NCBI GenBank assembly: GCA_019637265.1
Contig: JAHBVY010000006.1
Location: 62,001 to 126,000 of the forward strand
Source of the DNA: Polyangiaceae bacterium
Lineage (GTDB): Bacteria > Myxococcota_A > Polyangia > Polyangiales > Polyangiaceae
DNA length: 64,000 nucleotides
Direction of reading: 5' to 3'
The notes beneath the pieces were generated by a model. That model searched no databases. It was not told the origin of the DNA and was given only the letters and a program-made list of their open reading frames with translations. Within the stretch, counting starts at the first letter, position 1. Every line of letters starts with the position of its first letter. Made by a program: the position numbers and the translations under genes. Below are positions 9,202-17,150 of the stretch, piece after piece.

Positions 9202-9778
9202 GAAGACGACCGGTGGGAGCGAACGTTTAAGATCGCAAATTGTGACCTCAAGATCGACGGGCGCGGCGGACGGGGCGACCGTAGCGCTGCCCGTCGAGCA
9301 GGCGATCGTGAGGCTGCGCGGGCAACGGGTGATGCTGGATGAGGCGCTGGCGGAGCTGTACGGCGTGCCCGTCAAGCGCCTCAATGAACAGGTGAAGCGC
9401 AACATCGAGCGCTTCCCCGAGGACTTCATGTTCCAGCTCACGGAGGAGGAGGTCGAGATCTTGAGGTCGCAAATTGCGACCTCAAGATCTGAGCACGGCG
9501 GTCGGCGCTACCTCCCCTACGCCTTCACTGAGCAGGGTGTGGCCATGCTCTCCAGCGTGCTGCGGAGCGAGCGCGCGGTGCAGGTGAACATCGAGATCAT
9601 GCGCACCTTCGTGAGGCTGCGCGGCATGCTAGCCGAGCACGCGGAGCTGGCGCGCCAGCTCGAGCGGCTCGAAAAGAAGTACGACGCGCAGTTCCGCGTG
9701 GTGTTCGACGCCATCCGTGAGCTGATGACACCCACGGCGAAGGCGAAGCGGCCGATCGACTTCCGGAGGAAGGCGTGA
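9191..9778 (+). CDS. ORF6N-domain DNA-binding protein
   Basis: A 195-residue protein. From about residue 35 it carries an ORF6N domain ([58 protein letters not shown]), related to phage KilA-N/antirepressor proteins. A coiled-coil-prone C-terminus follows ([18 protein letters not shown]). It often travels with type I RM loci, where its role is unknown; regulation of the locus is only a guess. The N-terminus contains [10 protein letters not shown], a degenerate copy of the internal [10 protein letters not shown], because the DNA carries a duplicated palindrome. It overlaps hsdM by 11 nt and hsdS by 4 nt (GTGA). Confidence 0.88.
   Translation: MAAKKTTGGSERLRSQIVTSRSTGAADGATVALPVEQAIVRLRGQRVMLDEALAELYGVPVKRLNEQVKRNIERFPEDFMFQLTEEEVEILRSQIATSRSEHGGRRYLPYAFTEQGVAMLSSVLRSERAVQVNIEIMRTFVRLRGMLAEHAELARQLERLEKKYDAQFRVVFDAIRELMTPTAKAKRPIDFRRKA
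9226..9255. repeat. Degenerate copy of a palindrome in the ORF6N gene
   Basis: 30 nt, 26 identical to 9460-9489. It encodes the N-terminal [10 protein letters not shown] stretch, upstream of the ORF6N domain. Confidence 0.75.
9456..9490. repeat. Perfect 17-bp-arm palindrome in the ORF6N gene
   Basis: AGATCTTGAGGTCGCAA, one central A, then its exact reverse complement. It lies in coding sequence (residues [11 protein letters not shown]) and could form a long hairpin in RNA or a dyad protein-binding site in DNA. Confidence 0.9.
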
Positions 9779-11076
9779 GGGGGGTGGAGAGGGAGGCCCG
9801 GCGGAACCTACGGGCTCGGGGTGATGAGACCACTCTCGGCGCACTACTTGCCGTGGAGGGTGGGAGCATCAAGACCGGTCCGTTCGGCACAGTCCTGAAG
9901 GCGCACGAATACACGACCTCTGGCGTGCCGCTGATCTCCGTCGGAGAGATCCGACATGGATATTTCCGTATTCATGAGAAGACCCCCCGTATTTCAGAGG
10001 AGGTTTCGAGCCGACTTCCTGACTACGTGCTTCGTGCCGGCGATATCGTTTTTGGTCGGAAAGGGGCCGTAGACCGCTCCGCGCGCGTTTCACAAGAGCA
10101 AGACGGCTGGTTCCTCGGTTCCGATGGTATTCGACTTCGCCTATCTGAAGCAACCGATTCTCGCTTCATGGCGTACCAGCTTCAGAGTGATCTGGTTCGC
10201 CGCTGGATTCTTCAGCACGCGACCGGAACAACGATGGCGTCGCTCAATCAAGGAGTTATTGAGCGTATTCCTGTGCTAATTCCTCCCCTCCCCGAGCAAC
10301 GCGCCATCGCGCACATCCTTGGTACCCTTGATGACAAGATTGAGCTGAACCGCAAGATGAACGAGACGCTCGAGGCGATGGCGCGGGCGCTGTTCAAGTC
10401 GTGGTTCGTCGACTTCGACCCCGTGCGCGAAAAGAGCCAAGGCCGCGCCCCCACCGGCATGGACGCCGAGACCGCGAAGCTGTTCCCCAGTGAGTTCGTG
10501 GAGTCGGAGCTGGGGGAGATCCCGAAGGGGTGGGAGCATCGAACTGTTGGGGAACTCTCAGTCCTTTCCGGCGGCAAGCAGCTCGAACGTGAGTTCATCG
10601 TCGAGGATGGACTTATTCCGGTGTTCGGTGGTGCCGGCGTTATGGGCTTCACCATGGGACACAACGCGGACGGTTTCGTGATTTCAGTAGGGCGCGTCGG
10701 GGCGTACTGCGGTCAGTTCTTCGCGCATCGCGGGAAGGCGTGGATCAACAACAACGCCTCCTTGATTCGACCGAACGATGCTCATTTTTCCGAGTGGATG
10801 TTTCTCGCGTTGAAGCATGCCGATATAGATGTAATCAAGAAGGGCGCTGCTCAGCCTTTTGTCTCCAATGGCGACATTGCGAACCTCAAGCTGCTGTGGC
10901 CTGGCGCACCGACGATTGCGGCTTTCTCGCGCCAGTTTGTGCCTTTGTTAGACGCCAAGGACGCAAACGACGCCCAGTCGAAAACCCTTGCTCGCACCCG
11001 CGACACCCTCCTCCCAAGCCTCCTCTCTGGCGAACTTTCTGTGGCCGCTGCGGTGAAGGAGCTTGTGGTCGCATGA
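9775..11076 (+). CDS. hsdS: Type I RM specificity subunit
   Basis: A 433-residue HsdS with the usual two target-recognition halves. TRD1 is about residues 1-175 and ends in the helical spacer [20 protein letters not shown]...[16 protein letters not shown]2 is about 250-395 and ends in a second helix finishing with [15 protein letters not shown]. It sets which DNA motif HsdM and HsdR recognise. Both TRDs are visibly more AT-rich than their surroundings, as expected for exchanged recognition domains. The GTG start overlaps the ORF6N stop and the stop overlaps the next ATG (ATGA). It is complete. Confidence 0.93.
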   Translation: MRGVEREARRNLRARGDETTLGALLAVEGGSIKTGPFGTVLKAHEYTTSGVPLISVGEIRHGYFRIHEKTPRISEEVSSRLPDYVLRAGDIVFGRKGAVDRSARVSQEQDGWFLGSDGIRLRLSEATDSRFMAYQLQSDLVRRWILQHATGTTMASLNQGVIERIPVLIPPLPEQRAIAHILGTLDDKIELNRKMNETLEAMARALFKSWFVDFDPVREKSQGRAPTGMDAETAKLFPSEFVESELGEIPKGWEHRTVGELSVLSGGKQLEREFIVEDGLIPVFGGAGVMGFTMGHNADGFVISVGRVGAYCGQFFAHRGKAWINNNASLIRPNDAHFSEWMFLALKHADIDVIKKGAAQPFVSNGDIANLKLLWPGAPTIAAFSRQFVPLLDAKDANDAQSKTLARTRDTLLPSLLSGELSVAAAVKELVVA

Positions 11077-12377
11077 GTACGGCTTACCTCTCCATTCGAA
11101 CTCGAAACGCGGTTCGGGATGTCCTTGCGCAAAGGGGTCCTCTCGACGTGTCGGACCTCTGCTCCGAATGTGAAATTAGGAGGCAGCTAGAAACTATCTA
11201 TCCAAGGATAGATGACGAACGAACGCGGTTGGCCGCAGAATACCTTGCGTCGCTCAATCTCAACATGAAGAGGGATGCCGAACGCTTGCTCGCTCTTGTC
11301 GCGCGCCTCGCGGAGGAACCGGTCAGAGGCAGGCATTTCTCTCAACTTCAGCAAGCCCTTGAGCGCGATGGATTCATGCTTGAGTCGTCCAGCCTCGTCG
11401 CCAAGTCTCCCTTTGCGCTGGTGGTCTTTCCCAAGTACGCACCAGTAGATTCAGTCACTGGCGCGACTCGAGAGAGGATCTGTAGCGATCTTCAAAAGAA
11501 TAGCCTTGCGGTTGAGGGGAGGTTCACCTTCCAGAGATTATTGGACAGATTTATTGCTACACCGGTCACGCATGGCTCACTTGGTGTCGGGTTGATGCAA
11601 GCTTACGTGAATTCCGGTCAGTCGAGTCTTAAAAGCTATCTGTCCGGGTTCGGTGGGCGCCCCATTGATTGGCCTGATGGGGCTTTCTTGAGGATCTTGG
11701 TCGAGTCCCTTCATCCGGATGTCCGAAGCTTGCATGAATCGAACAAGCTCCTTCGCCTATATAACTCACAGCTGGAATCTGATGGGTGGGAGATCGTAAA
11801 GGCGGAGCGCGTTGAGGGGGCGGACCCGTTTGTCTTTCGACGGCGCTCGATTGGAGGAGTGACATTCCCAGATTCGACTCCCGCCTCAGACATCCTTTCG
11901 GGGGAGTACGTTCGCGATCTGGTGGGCAAGTGCGACTCCCGTCTTACCTCGGGAGACTTGGAAGGAACTATCACCACCGCGCGCACCATGCTGGAGGCCG
12001 TGCTCCGTGAGCTGGAGATTCAGCTTGCGGGTGCGCCGGGCGACTACAAGGGCGATCTGCCAAGGCAGTTTAAGGCTGTAGTCAAGCAGCTCCGCATCGA
12101 CGACGAGCGCCGAGACCTCGACGACAACTTCAAGCAGGTGGCTCGTGGTCTCGTGCAGGTGGTCAACGGCCTTGCGCCTATCCGCAACAAGATGAGCGAC
12201 GGGCACGCGCGAGAACGAAAGCCTGAGATACACGAGGCTCGGGTGGTCTTGAATGCGTCCAAGACTGTCGCGGCGTTCCTGGTAGACTGCTACTTGACGC
12301 AGAAGGAGCAAGGAGAGCTTAGTACGCCGACCCCCTCGCACAATGACGACGAGAGAGCTTCGGGAGGCTCTACATGA
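11073..12377 (+). CDS. Abortive-infection family protein (Abi_C domain)
   Basis: A 434-residue protein inserted between hsdS and the DUF1016 gene. The C-terminal 130 residues fit the Abi_C domain of AbiJ-like defence proteins: ITTARTMLEAVLREL, then QVARGLVQVVNGLAPIRNKM with the RN-x-H signature (RNK about 371-373, His about 379). Residues 1-300 are not recognised. Base composition is lower in GC and codon use less biased than the neighbours, indicating horizontal transfer. ATG 11073 overlaps the hsdS stop, and the gene ends in an ATGA overlap with the hsdS-tail remnant. Phage-triggered growth arrest is inferred from the family. Confidence 0.8.
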   Translation: MSTAYLSIRTRNAVRDVLAQRGPLDVSDLCSECEIRRQLETIYPRIDDERTRLAAEYLASLNLNMKRDAERLLALVARLAEEPVRGRHFSQLQQALERDGFMLESSSLVAKSPFALVVFPKYAPVDSVTGATRERICSDLQKNSLAVEGRFTFQRLLDRFIATPVTHGSLGVGLMQAYVNSGQSSLKSYLSGFGGRPIDWPDGAFLRILVESLHPDVRSLHESNKLLRLYNSQLESDGWEIVKAERVEGADPFVFRRRSIGGVTFPDSTPASDILSGEYVRDLVGKCDSRLTSGDLEGTITTARTMLEAVLRELEIQLAGAPGDYKGDLPRQFKAVVKQLRIDDERRDLDDNFKQVARGLVQVVNGLAPIRNKMSDGHARERKPEIHEARVVLNASKTVAAFLVDCYLTQKEQGELSTPTPSHNDDERASGGST

Positions 12378-12493
12378 GTCCAGCGATCGTAGCAGCGCGC
12401 CCTCGCCGCTATAGTGCCATCCTCTTGGAGTCACTGCTCTCCGGTGAGCTCAACGTCCGCGCCGCCTCGCGCGAAGTGGAGGCCGCGCTGTGA
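12374..12493 (+). pseudogene. Stray HsdS C-terminal tail (39 codons)
   Basis: The 39-codon frame MSPAIVAARPRRYSAILLES, continuing LLSGELNVRAA, matches the end of the intact HsdS ([15 protein letters not shown]). It overlaps the Abi stop by ATGA and the next GTG by GTGA. It is best read as the 3' end of an older hsdS left after the new hsdS 3' end plus the Abi gene were introduced. Whether it is translated as a small protein is open. Confidence 0.65.
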
Positions 12494-13710
12494 GCGTCAC
12501 GAAGAAGCCTACCAAGAAGACCGCGTTGACCACGCGCGCGCCGCCGCGCTCACGTGGCCGCGTTCGCCCTGAGGGCGCGGAGTTCCCGCTCGCTCCGCTG
12601 AAGACGACGCTGCCAAGGGACTACGCCGAGGTGCTCGCCGAGCTGAAGTCGCGCATCTCCCTGGCCCAGCGGCGCGCGCTTCGCGCTGCGGCTCATGAAT
12701 TGACGGGCCTCTACTGGTACGTTGGACGTACCATCGTCGAACGCCAACGCGAATCCACCTGGGGAGACTCGGTCATCGAGCGGCTGGCGCACGATCTGCG
12801 AGCCGCATTCCCCAAGGTGGAGGGCTTCTCGCCGCGCAACATCTGGCGCATGCGGGCCTTCTTCCTCGCGTGGAGCGCCGAGCCGCGAAAACTGACACCC
12901 GCCGTGTCAGAGAGCCCGGCGCGCCGAAAACTGACACGCGCCGTGTCAGAAACAGAGAGCGAGATCCCAGCCGCCGTGGCGTCGCTGCCGTGGAGCCACA
13001 ACATCATCCTCGTCCAGCAGGTCAAGGAACCTGATGTTCGCCGTTGGTACGCCGAGCAGGCGTCGCGCGAAGGCTGGACCCGCGACGAGCTGCGAGCGCA
13101 AATCAAGAAGCAGACCCACGCGCGGCAGGGCAAGGCCGTCAGTAACTTCTCGCGGGTGCTCCCTGCAGCGCAGTCAGCGCTCGCGCAGCAGGCGCTGAAA
13201 GATCCGTACCTGTTCGACTTCCTGACCGTGGGCAAGGAGGCCCACGAGCGCGCGCTGGAACGCGAGCTGATCGCCCACGTGCGCGAGTTCCTGCTCGAGC
13301 TCGGCGCGGGGTTCGCCTTCATCGGCAGCCAGGTGAAGCTCGTCGTCGAAGAGCGCGACTACTTCGTCGACCTGCTCTTTTACCATCTCAAGCTCCGCGC
13401 CCACGTCGTGGTGGAGCTGAAGGCGACGGCCTTCAAGCCCGAGCACGTAGGGCAGATGAACTTCTACCTGGCCGCTGTCGACGACCTGCTGAAACACGAG
13501 CTAGATCAGCCGAGCATCGGGCTCTTGCTCTGCAAGTCGAAGGAGCGAATGCGGGTCGAGTACGCGCTGCGCGGCGTCGCCACCCCCATTGGGGTGGCCG
13601 AGTACGAGACGAAGCTCTTAGAGTCGCTCCCAAAGGAGCTAGAGGGCGTGCTCCCCACCGTCGAGCAGATTGAGGCGGAGTTTGCGCCGAAGAAGCGGGG
13701 GAAGCGGTGA
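12490..13710 (+). CDS. DUF1016 (YhcG-type) PD-(D/E)xK nuclease-family protein
   Basis: A 406-residue protein. A basic N-terminal tail is followed by the DUF1016 N-domain (LKSRISLAQRRALRAAAHEL, YWYVGRTIVERQ, FSPRNIWRMRAFF), a linker, then LPWSHNIILVQQVKEPDVRRWY. The C-domain is PD-(D/E)xK-like: FVDLLFYH (Asp about 294) and VVELKA (ELK 309-311). Family members accompany RM loci; their job there is unsettled. The linker carries a 13-residue tandem repeat (RKLTPAVSESPAR / RKLTRAVSETESE). It is coupled at both ends by GTGA overlaps. Confidence 0.88.
   Translation: MSVTKKPTKKTALTTRAPPRSRGRVRPEGAEFPLAPLKTTLPRDYAEVLAELKSRISLAQRRALRAAAHELTGLYWYVGRTIVERQRESTWGDSVIERLAHDLRAAFPKVEGFSPRNIWRMRAFFLAWSAEPRKLTPAVSESPARRKLTRAVSETESEIPAAVASLPWSHNIILVQQVKEPDVRRWYAEQASREGWTRDELRAQIKKQTHARQGKAVSNFSRVLPAAQSALAQQALKDPYLFDFLTVGKEAHERALERELIAHVREFLLELGAGFAFIGSQVKLVVEERDYFVDLLFYHLKLRAHVVVELKATAFKPEHVGQMNFYLAAVDDLLKHELDQPSIGLLLCKSKERMRVEYALRGVATPIGVAEYETKLLESLPKELEGVLPTVEQIEAEFAPKKRGKR
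12887..12964. repeat. In-frame 39-bp tandem repeat with internal palindromes
   Basis: Two copies with a 39-nt period. Each contains CTGACAC, a 5-nt loop and GTGTCAG (12892-12910 and 12931-12949). It encodes the RKLT(P/R)AVSE repeat in the DUF1016 linker. Confidence 0.85.
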
Positions 13711-13912
13711 GCGCGCCGAAAGCTCCCATCACGCCGAGCGATCTCGTCCTCTACCGCTCGTCATCGCCGTCGGCTATCGCGTCAACAGCGATGTGTTTCG
13801 CGTTCGCCAGGACCGCGAGCTCGTGTCGGACTTCGATCGCATCGTCGAGGGGGCGAAGCGGCTGGGTGAGGGCAAGGCGAAGAAGCGTCCGCGGAAGGAA
13901 AAGAAGCGATGA
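13707..13912 (+). pseudogene. RhuM-like gene remnant with internal deletion
   Basis: The reading starts at GTG 13707 as MSAPKAPITPSDLVLYR, like the start of RhuM-family proteins (SDIVLYxTEDG). In another frame it continues as LVIAVGYRVNSDVFRVRQDR, like the RhuM LDVIIAVGYRVxS segment, and ends as an Arg/Lys-rich tail stopping at 13912. The roughly 100 residues that normally separate the two blocks are missing and the frame shifts, so it is a deletion product. Its stop still overlaps the hsdR ATG (ATGA). Confidence 0.6.
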
Positions 13913-16900
13913 CCGTCTTCTCTGAGTCCACCGTCGAGCAGGCGGCGCTGGGGTGGTTCGAGGAGCTGGGCTACGCCGTGATCCATGGCCCTACCATCGG
14001 GCCTGGTGAGCCGGATGAAGAGCGCAGCTCTTACGCACAGGTGGTCCTCGAACGCCGCCTGCGCGAAGCGCTCGTGCGCCTGAATCCAGATGTCTCTCGC
14101 GAGGGCCTCGATGAGGCCTTCCGTAAGCTCACGCGCATCGCGTCACCTCAGCTCATCGACGCCAACCATGAGCTGCACCACTACCTGGTGAATGGTGTCA
14201 GCGTGGAGTACCTGCGCGCGGACGGCAGCATTGGTTACGATCCGGTGAGAGCCGTCGACTTCGACGAGCCGGACAACAACGACTGGCTCGTCGTAAACCA
14301 GCTCACCGTCACCGAAGGCGGCCACTACCGGCGCCCGGATGGGGTCGTCTTCCTGAACGGCCTGCCCATCGCGGTCATCGAGCTGAAGAACGCGGCGAGC
14401 GAGAGCGCGACGCTGGGGGGCGCCTTCCAACAGCTCCAGACCTACAAGCGAGAGCTGCCGTCGCTGTTCGTCTTCAACGAGCTGCTCATCGTCAGCGATG
14501 GGCTCGAGGCGCGCCTCGGCACGCTGTCGTCGAATAAGGAGCGCTTCTTGCCGTGGCGCACCGTGGAGGGAGAGGCGCGCGCCCCCAAGACGGTGTCAGA
14601 GCTCGAGGTGCTGATCCGGGGCGTCTTCGACCGGGCGCGGCTGCTCGACTTGGTGCGTTACTTCATCGTGTTCGAGGACGATGGAGACACCGTCACCAAG
14701 AAGGTGGCGGGCTACCACCAGTTCCACGCGGTTCACGTCGCGCTCGCGGCGACGCTGCGCGCAGCGGGCGTGCAGCGCAGCGAAAGCGCGAGCGGCAAAG
14801 TGGGCGATCGCCGCGTTGGGGTCGTGTGGCACACCCAGGGCTCCGGCAAGAGCCTCACCATGGCGTTCTACGCTGGGCGCGTGGTGCAGCACCCCGCGAT
14901 GCAGAACCCCACGCTCATCGTGCTGACGGATCGTAACGACCTCGATGAGCAGCTGTTCGGCACCTTCGCGCGCTGTCAGGGCATTTTACGTCAGACACCG
15001 GAGCAAGCGAGGGATCGCGGACACCTGCGTGATCTCTTGAAGGTGGCTTCGGGAGGCGTCGTGTTCACCACGATTCAGAAGTTCATGCCCGAGACGCGGG
15101 GAGACAGCTTCCCCCTGCTGTCCGAGCGAAAGAACATCGTCGTCATCGCTGACGAGGCGCACCGCAGCCAATACGACTTCATCGATGGCTTCGCGCGGCA
15201 CCTGCGCGATGCGCTCCCGAACGCCTCCTTCATCGGCTTCACGGGCACGCCGATCGACGCCGCCGACAAGAGCACGCGCTCCGTGTTCGGTGATTACGTC
15301 AGTGTCTATGATATTCAGCGCGCGGTGGAGGACGGCGCCACGGTGCCCATCTACTACGAGAGCCGCCTTGCCAAGCTCGAGCTGAGCACCGAAGAGGCGC
15401 CGCGCCTCGACGAGGCCTTCGATGAGCTGTTCGAGGTCGATGAGGCCGAGGAGACAGGCGAAGCTGAGCCTGCTTCGCTGGAGGAGCGAGAGAAGCTGAA
15501 GACCCGGTGGTCGGCGCTGGAGGTGCTGGTGGGCACCGAGCGGCGCCTCCAGCTCATCGCTGAAGATCTCATCCAACACTTCGAAGCGCGCCTCGAGGTC
15601 ATGGATGGCAAGGCGATGCTCGTCTGCATGAGCCGCCGCATCTGCGTCCAGCTCTACGAGGCGATAGTCAGGCTTCGTCCCGACTGGCACCACGAGCGAG
15701 ATGACCAAGGCGCCATCAAGATCGTGATGACGGGCTCGGCGTCGGACCCAGTCGAGTGGCAGCCGCACATCCGCAGCAAGCAGCGGCGCGAGCTGCTCGC
15801 GAAGCGCTTCAAAGATCCGAGCGATCCGCTCAGGCTCGTCATCGTCCGCGACATGTGGCTCACCGGCTTCGACGCGCCGTGCATGCACACCATGTACCTC
15901 GACAAGCCGATGCGCGGGCACGGGCTGATGCAAGCCATCGCGCGGGTGAACCGCGTGTTTCGTGACAAGCCAGGCGGCCTCGTCGTCGACTACCTGGGGC
16001 TCGCCGATCAGCTGCGGCAGGCGCTCCACGTCTACACGGAGAGCGGCGGCCAAGGCGAGACCGCGCTCGACCAAGCGGAGGCCGTGGCGCTGATGCTCGA
16101 GCGCTACGAGGTGTGTCGCGATCTATTTGGTCCGTTCATTGGACCAGGCGGGGAGCGCTCCCCTGGCTTCGACTTCAGCGCTTGGACTAGCGGCTCCCCC
16201 GCGGCAAAGCTCTCCCTCTTGCCCGCGGCGCAGGAGCACGTGCTCGCGCAAGAGCAGGGCAAGGAGCGGCTGCTTCAGGTCGTGACCGAGCTGTCGAAGG
16301 CGTTCGCGCTCGCGGTGCCTCATGACGAAGCGATCCGTGTTCGCGATGACGTCGGCTTCTTCCAGGCCGTGCGCGCCGCCATCGCCAAGACGCAAGGTGG
16401 CGGCCGCGGGGGAGCGAGCGGGGATCTCGATCACGCCATCCGGCAGATAGTCAGCCGGGCGATCGTCAGCGATCGGGTGATCGACGTGTTCAAGGCGGCG
16501 GGACTCTCGAAGCCCGACATCTCCATCCTCTCCGATCAGTTCCTGGCCGACGTGCGCGGCATGCAGCACAAGAACCTCGCCGTGGAGCTGCTGAAGAAGC
16601 TCCTGAATGACGAGTTGAAGGCGCGAAGGAAGCACAACCTCGTGCAGGCGCGCTCCTTCGCCGAGCTGCTCGAGAGCTCGGTGCGGCGCTACCAGAGCCG
16701 CGCCATCGAGGCCGCGCAGGTCATCGAGGAGCTGATCGAGCTCGCTAAAGACATGCGTCAGGCGCACGCGCGCGGTGAGGAGCTAGGGCTCACGACTGAC
16801 GAGCTAGCCTTCTACGACGCGCTCGAGGTAAGCGACAGCGCCGTGAAAGTGCTCGGCGACGACACGCTCCGAAACATCGCTCGCGAGCTGGTCTCAACCG

Positions 16901-17076
16901 TGAAACAGAACGCCACCATCGACTGGACCATCAAGGAGACGGTGCGCGCTAAGCTGCGCGTCATCGTCAAGCGCATCCTCCGTAAACACGGCTACCCACC
17001 TGACAAACAGGAAGCCGCGACGACCACCGTGCTGCAGCAAGCCGAGCTCCTGAGCGAGCTCTGGACCGCCGCCTGA
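13909..17076 (+). CDS. hsdR: Type I RM restriction (motor and nuclease) subunit
   Basis: A 1,055-residue HsdR. The N-terminal PD-(D/E)xK nuclease has [20 protein letters not shown] (ELK 158-160). The SF2 translocase has Walker A TQGSGKS (about 309-315), DEAH (415-418), [10 protein letters not shown] and a helicase C-part with [16 protein letters not shown] and [10 protein letters not shown]. The C-terminal third is helical and binds the methyltransferase complex. It appears intact. It is the last gene of the island and overlaps the rhuM remnant. The N-domain architecture ([14 protein letters not shown]) resembles the type Ic-like clade, though I cannot assign the subtype firmly. Confidence 0.95.
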   Translation: MTVFSESTVEQAALGWFEELGYAVIHGPTIGPGEPDEERSSYAQVVLERRLREALVRLNPDVSREGLDEAFRKLTRIASPQLIDANHELHHYLVNGVSVEYLRADGSIGYDPVRAVDFDEPDNNDWLVVNQLTVTEGGHYRRPDGVVFLNGLPIAVIELKNAASESATLGGAFQQLQTYKRELPSLFVFNELLIVSDGLEARLGTLSSNKERFLPWRTVEGEARAPKTVSELEVLIRGVFDRARLLDLVRYFIVFEDDGDTVTKKVAGYHQFHAVHVALAATLRAAGVQRSESASGKVGDRRVGVVWHTQGSGKSLTMAFYAGRVVQHPAMQNPTLIVLTDRNDLDEQLFGTFARCQGILRQTPEQARDRGHLRDLLKVASGGVVFTTIQKFMPETRGDSFPLLSERKNIVVIADEAHRSQYDFIDGFARHLRDALPNASFIGFTGTPIDAADKSTRSVFGDYVSVYDIQRAVEDGATVPIYYESRLAKLELSTEEAPRLDEAFDELFEVDEAEETGEAEPASLEEREKLKTRWSALEVLVGTERRLQLIAEDLIQHFEARLEVMDGKAMLVCMSRRICVQLYEAIVRLRPDWHHERDDQGAIKIVMTGSASDPVEWQPHIRSKQRRELLAKRFKDPSDPLRLVIVRDMWLTGFDAPCMHTMYLDKPMRGHGLMQAIARVNRVFRDKPGGLVVDYLGLADQLRQALHVYTESGGQGETALDQAEAVALMLERYEVCRDLFGPFIGPGGERSPGFDFSAWTSGSPAAKLSLLPAAQEHVLAQEQGKERLLQVVTELSKAFALAVPHDEAIRVRDDVGFFQAVRAAIAKTQGGGRGGASGDLDHAIRQIVSRAIVSDRVIDVFKAAGLSKPDISILSDQFLADVRGMQHKNLAVELLKKLLNDELKARRKHNLVQARSFAELLESSVRRYQSRAIEAAQVIEELIELAKDMRQAHARGEELGLTTDELAFYDALEVSDSAVKVLGDDTLRNIARELVSTVKQNATIDWTIKETVRAKLRVIVKRILRKHGYPPDKQEAATTTVLQQAELLSELWTAA

Positions 17077-17110
17077 GCGCCGCACGTTCATCTGGGGTGA
17101 GGGAGGGGGT

Positions 17111-17143
17111 GGTAGCGCCGCGTGGCGCCACCGCCCGCTGCAG
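17111..17143 (+). repeat. Right direct repeat of the RM island
   Basis: 33 nt beginning GGTAGCGCCGCGTGGCGCCA, 29 of 33 identical to 7171-7203 and preceded by a related G-run. It lies 35 nt after the hsdR stop and just before the convergent hutF end. Confidence 0.7.
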
Positions 17144-17150
17144 TGAGCCC

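Noticed and set aside
12374-12493. An independent small toxin or antitoxin gene
   Set aside because: The sequence is explained better as the HsdS C-terminal tail; no toxin-antitoxin family features.
9226-13000. Palindromes in the RM island as a CRISPR-like array
   Set aside because: Only two copies of each, inside coding frames, without regular spacers or cas genes.
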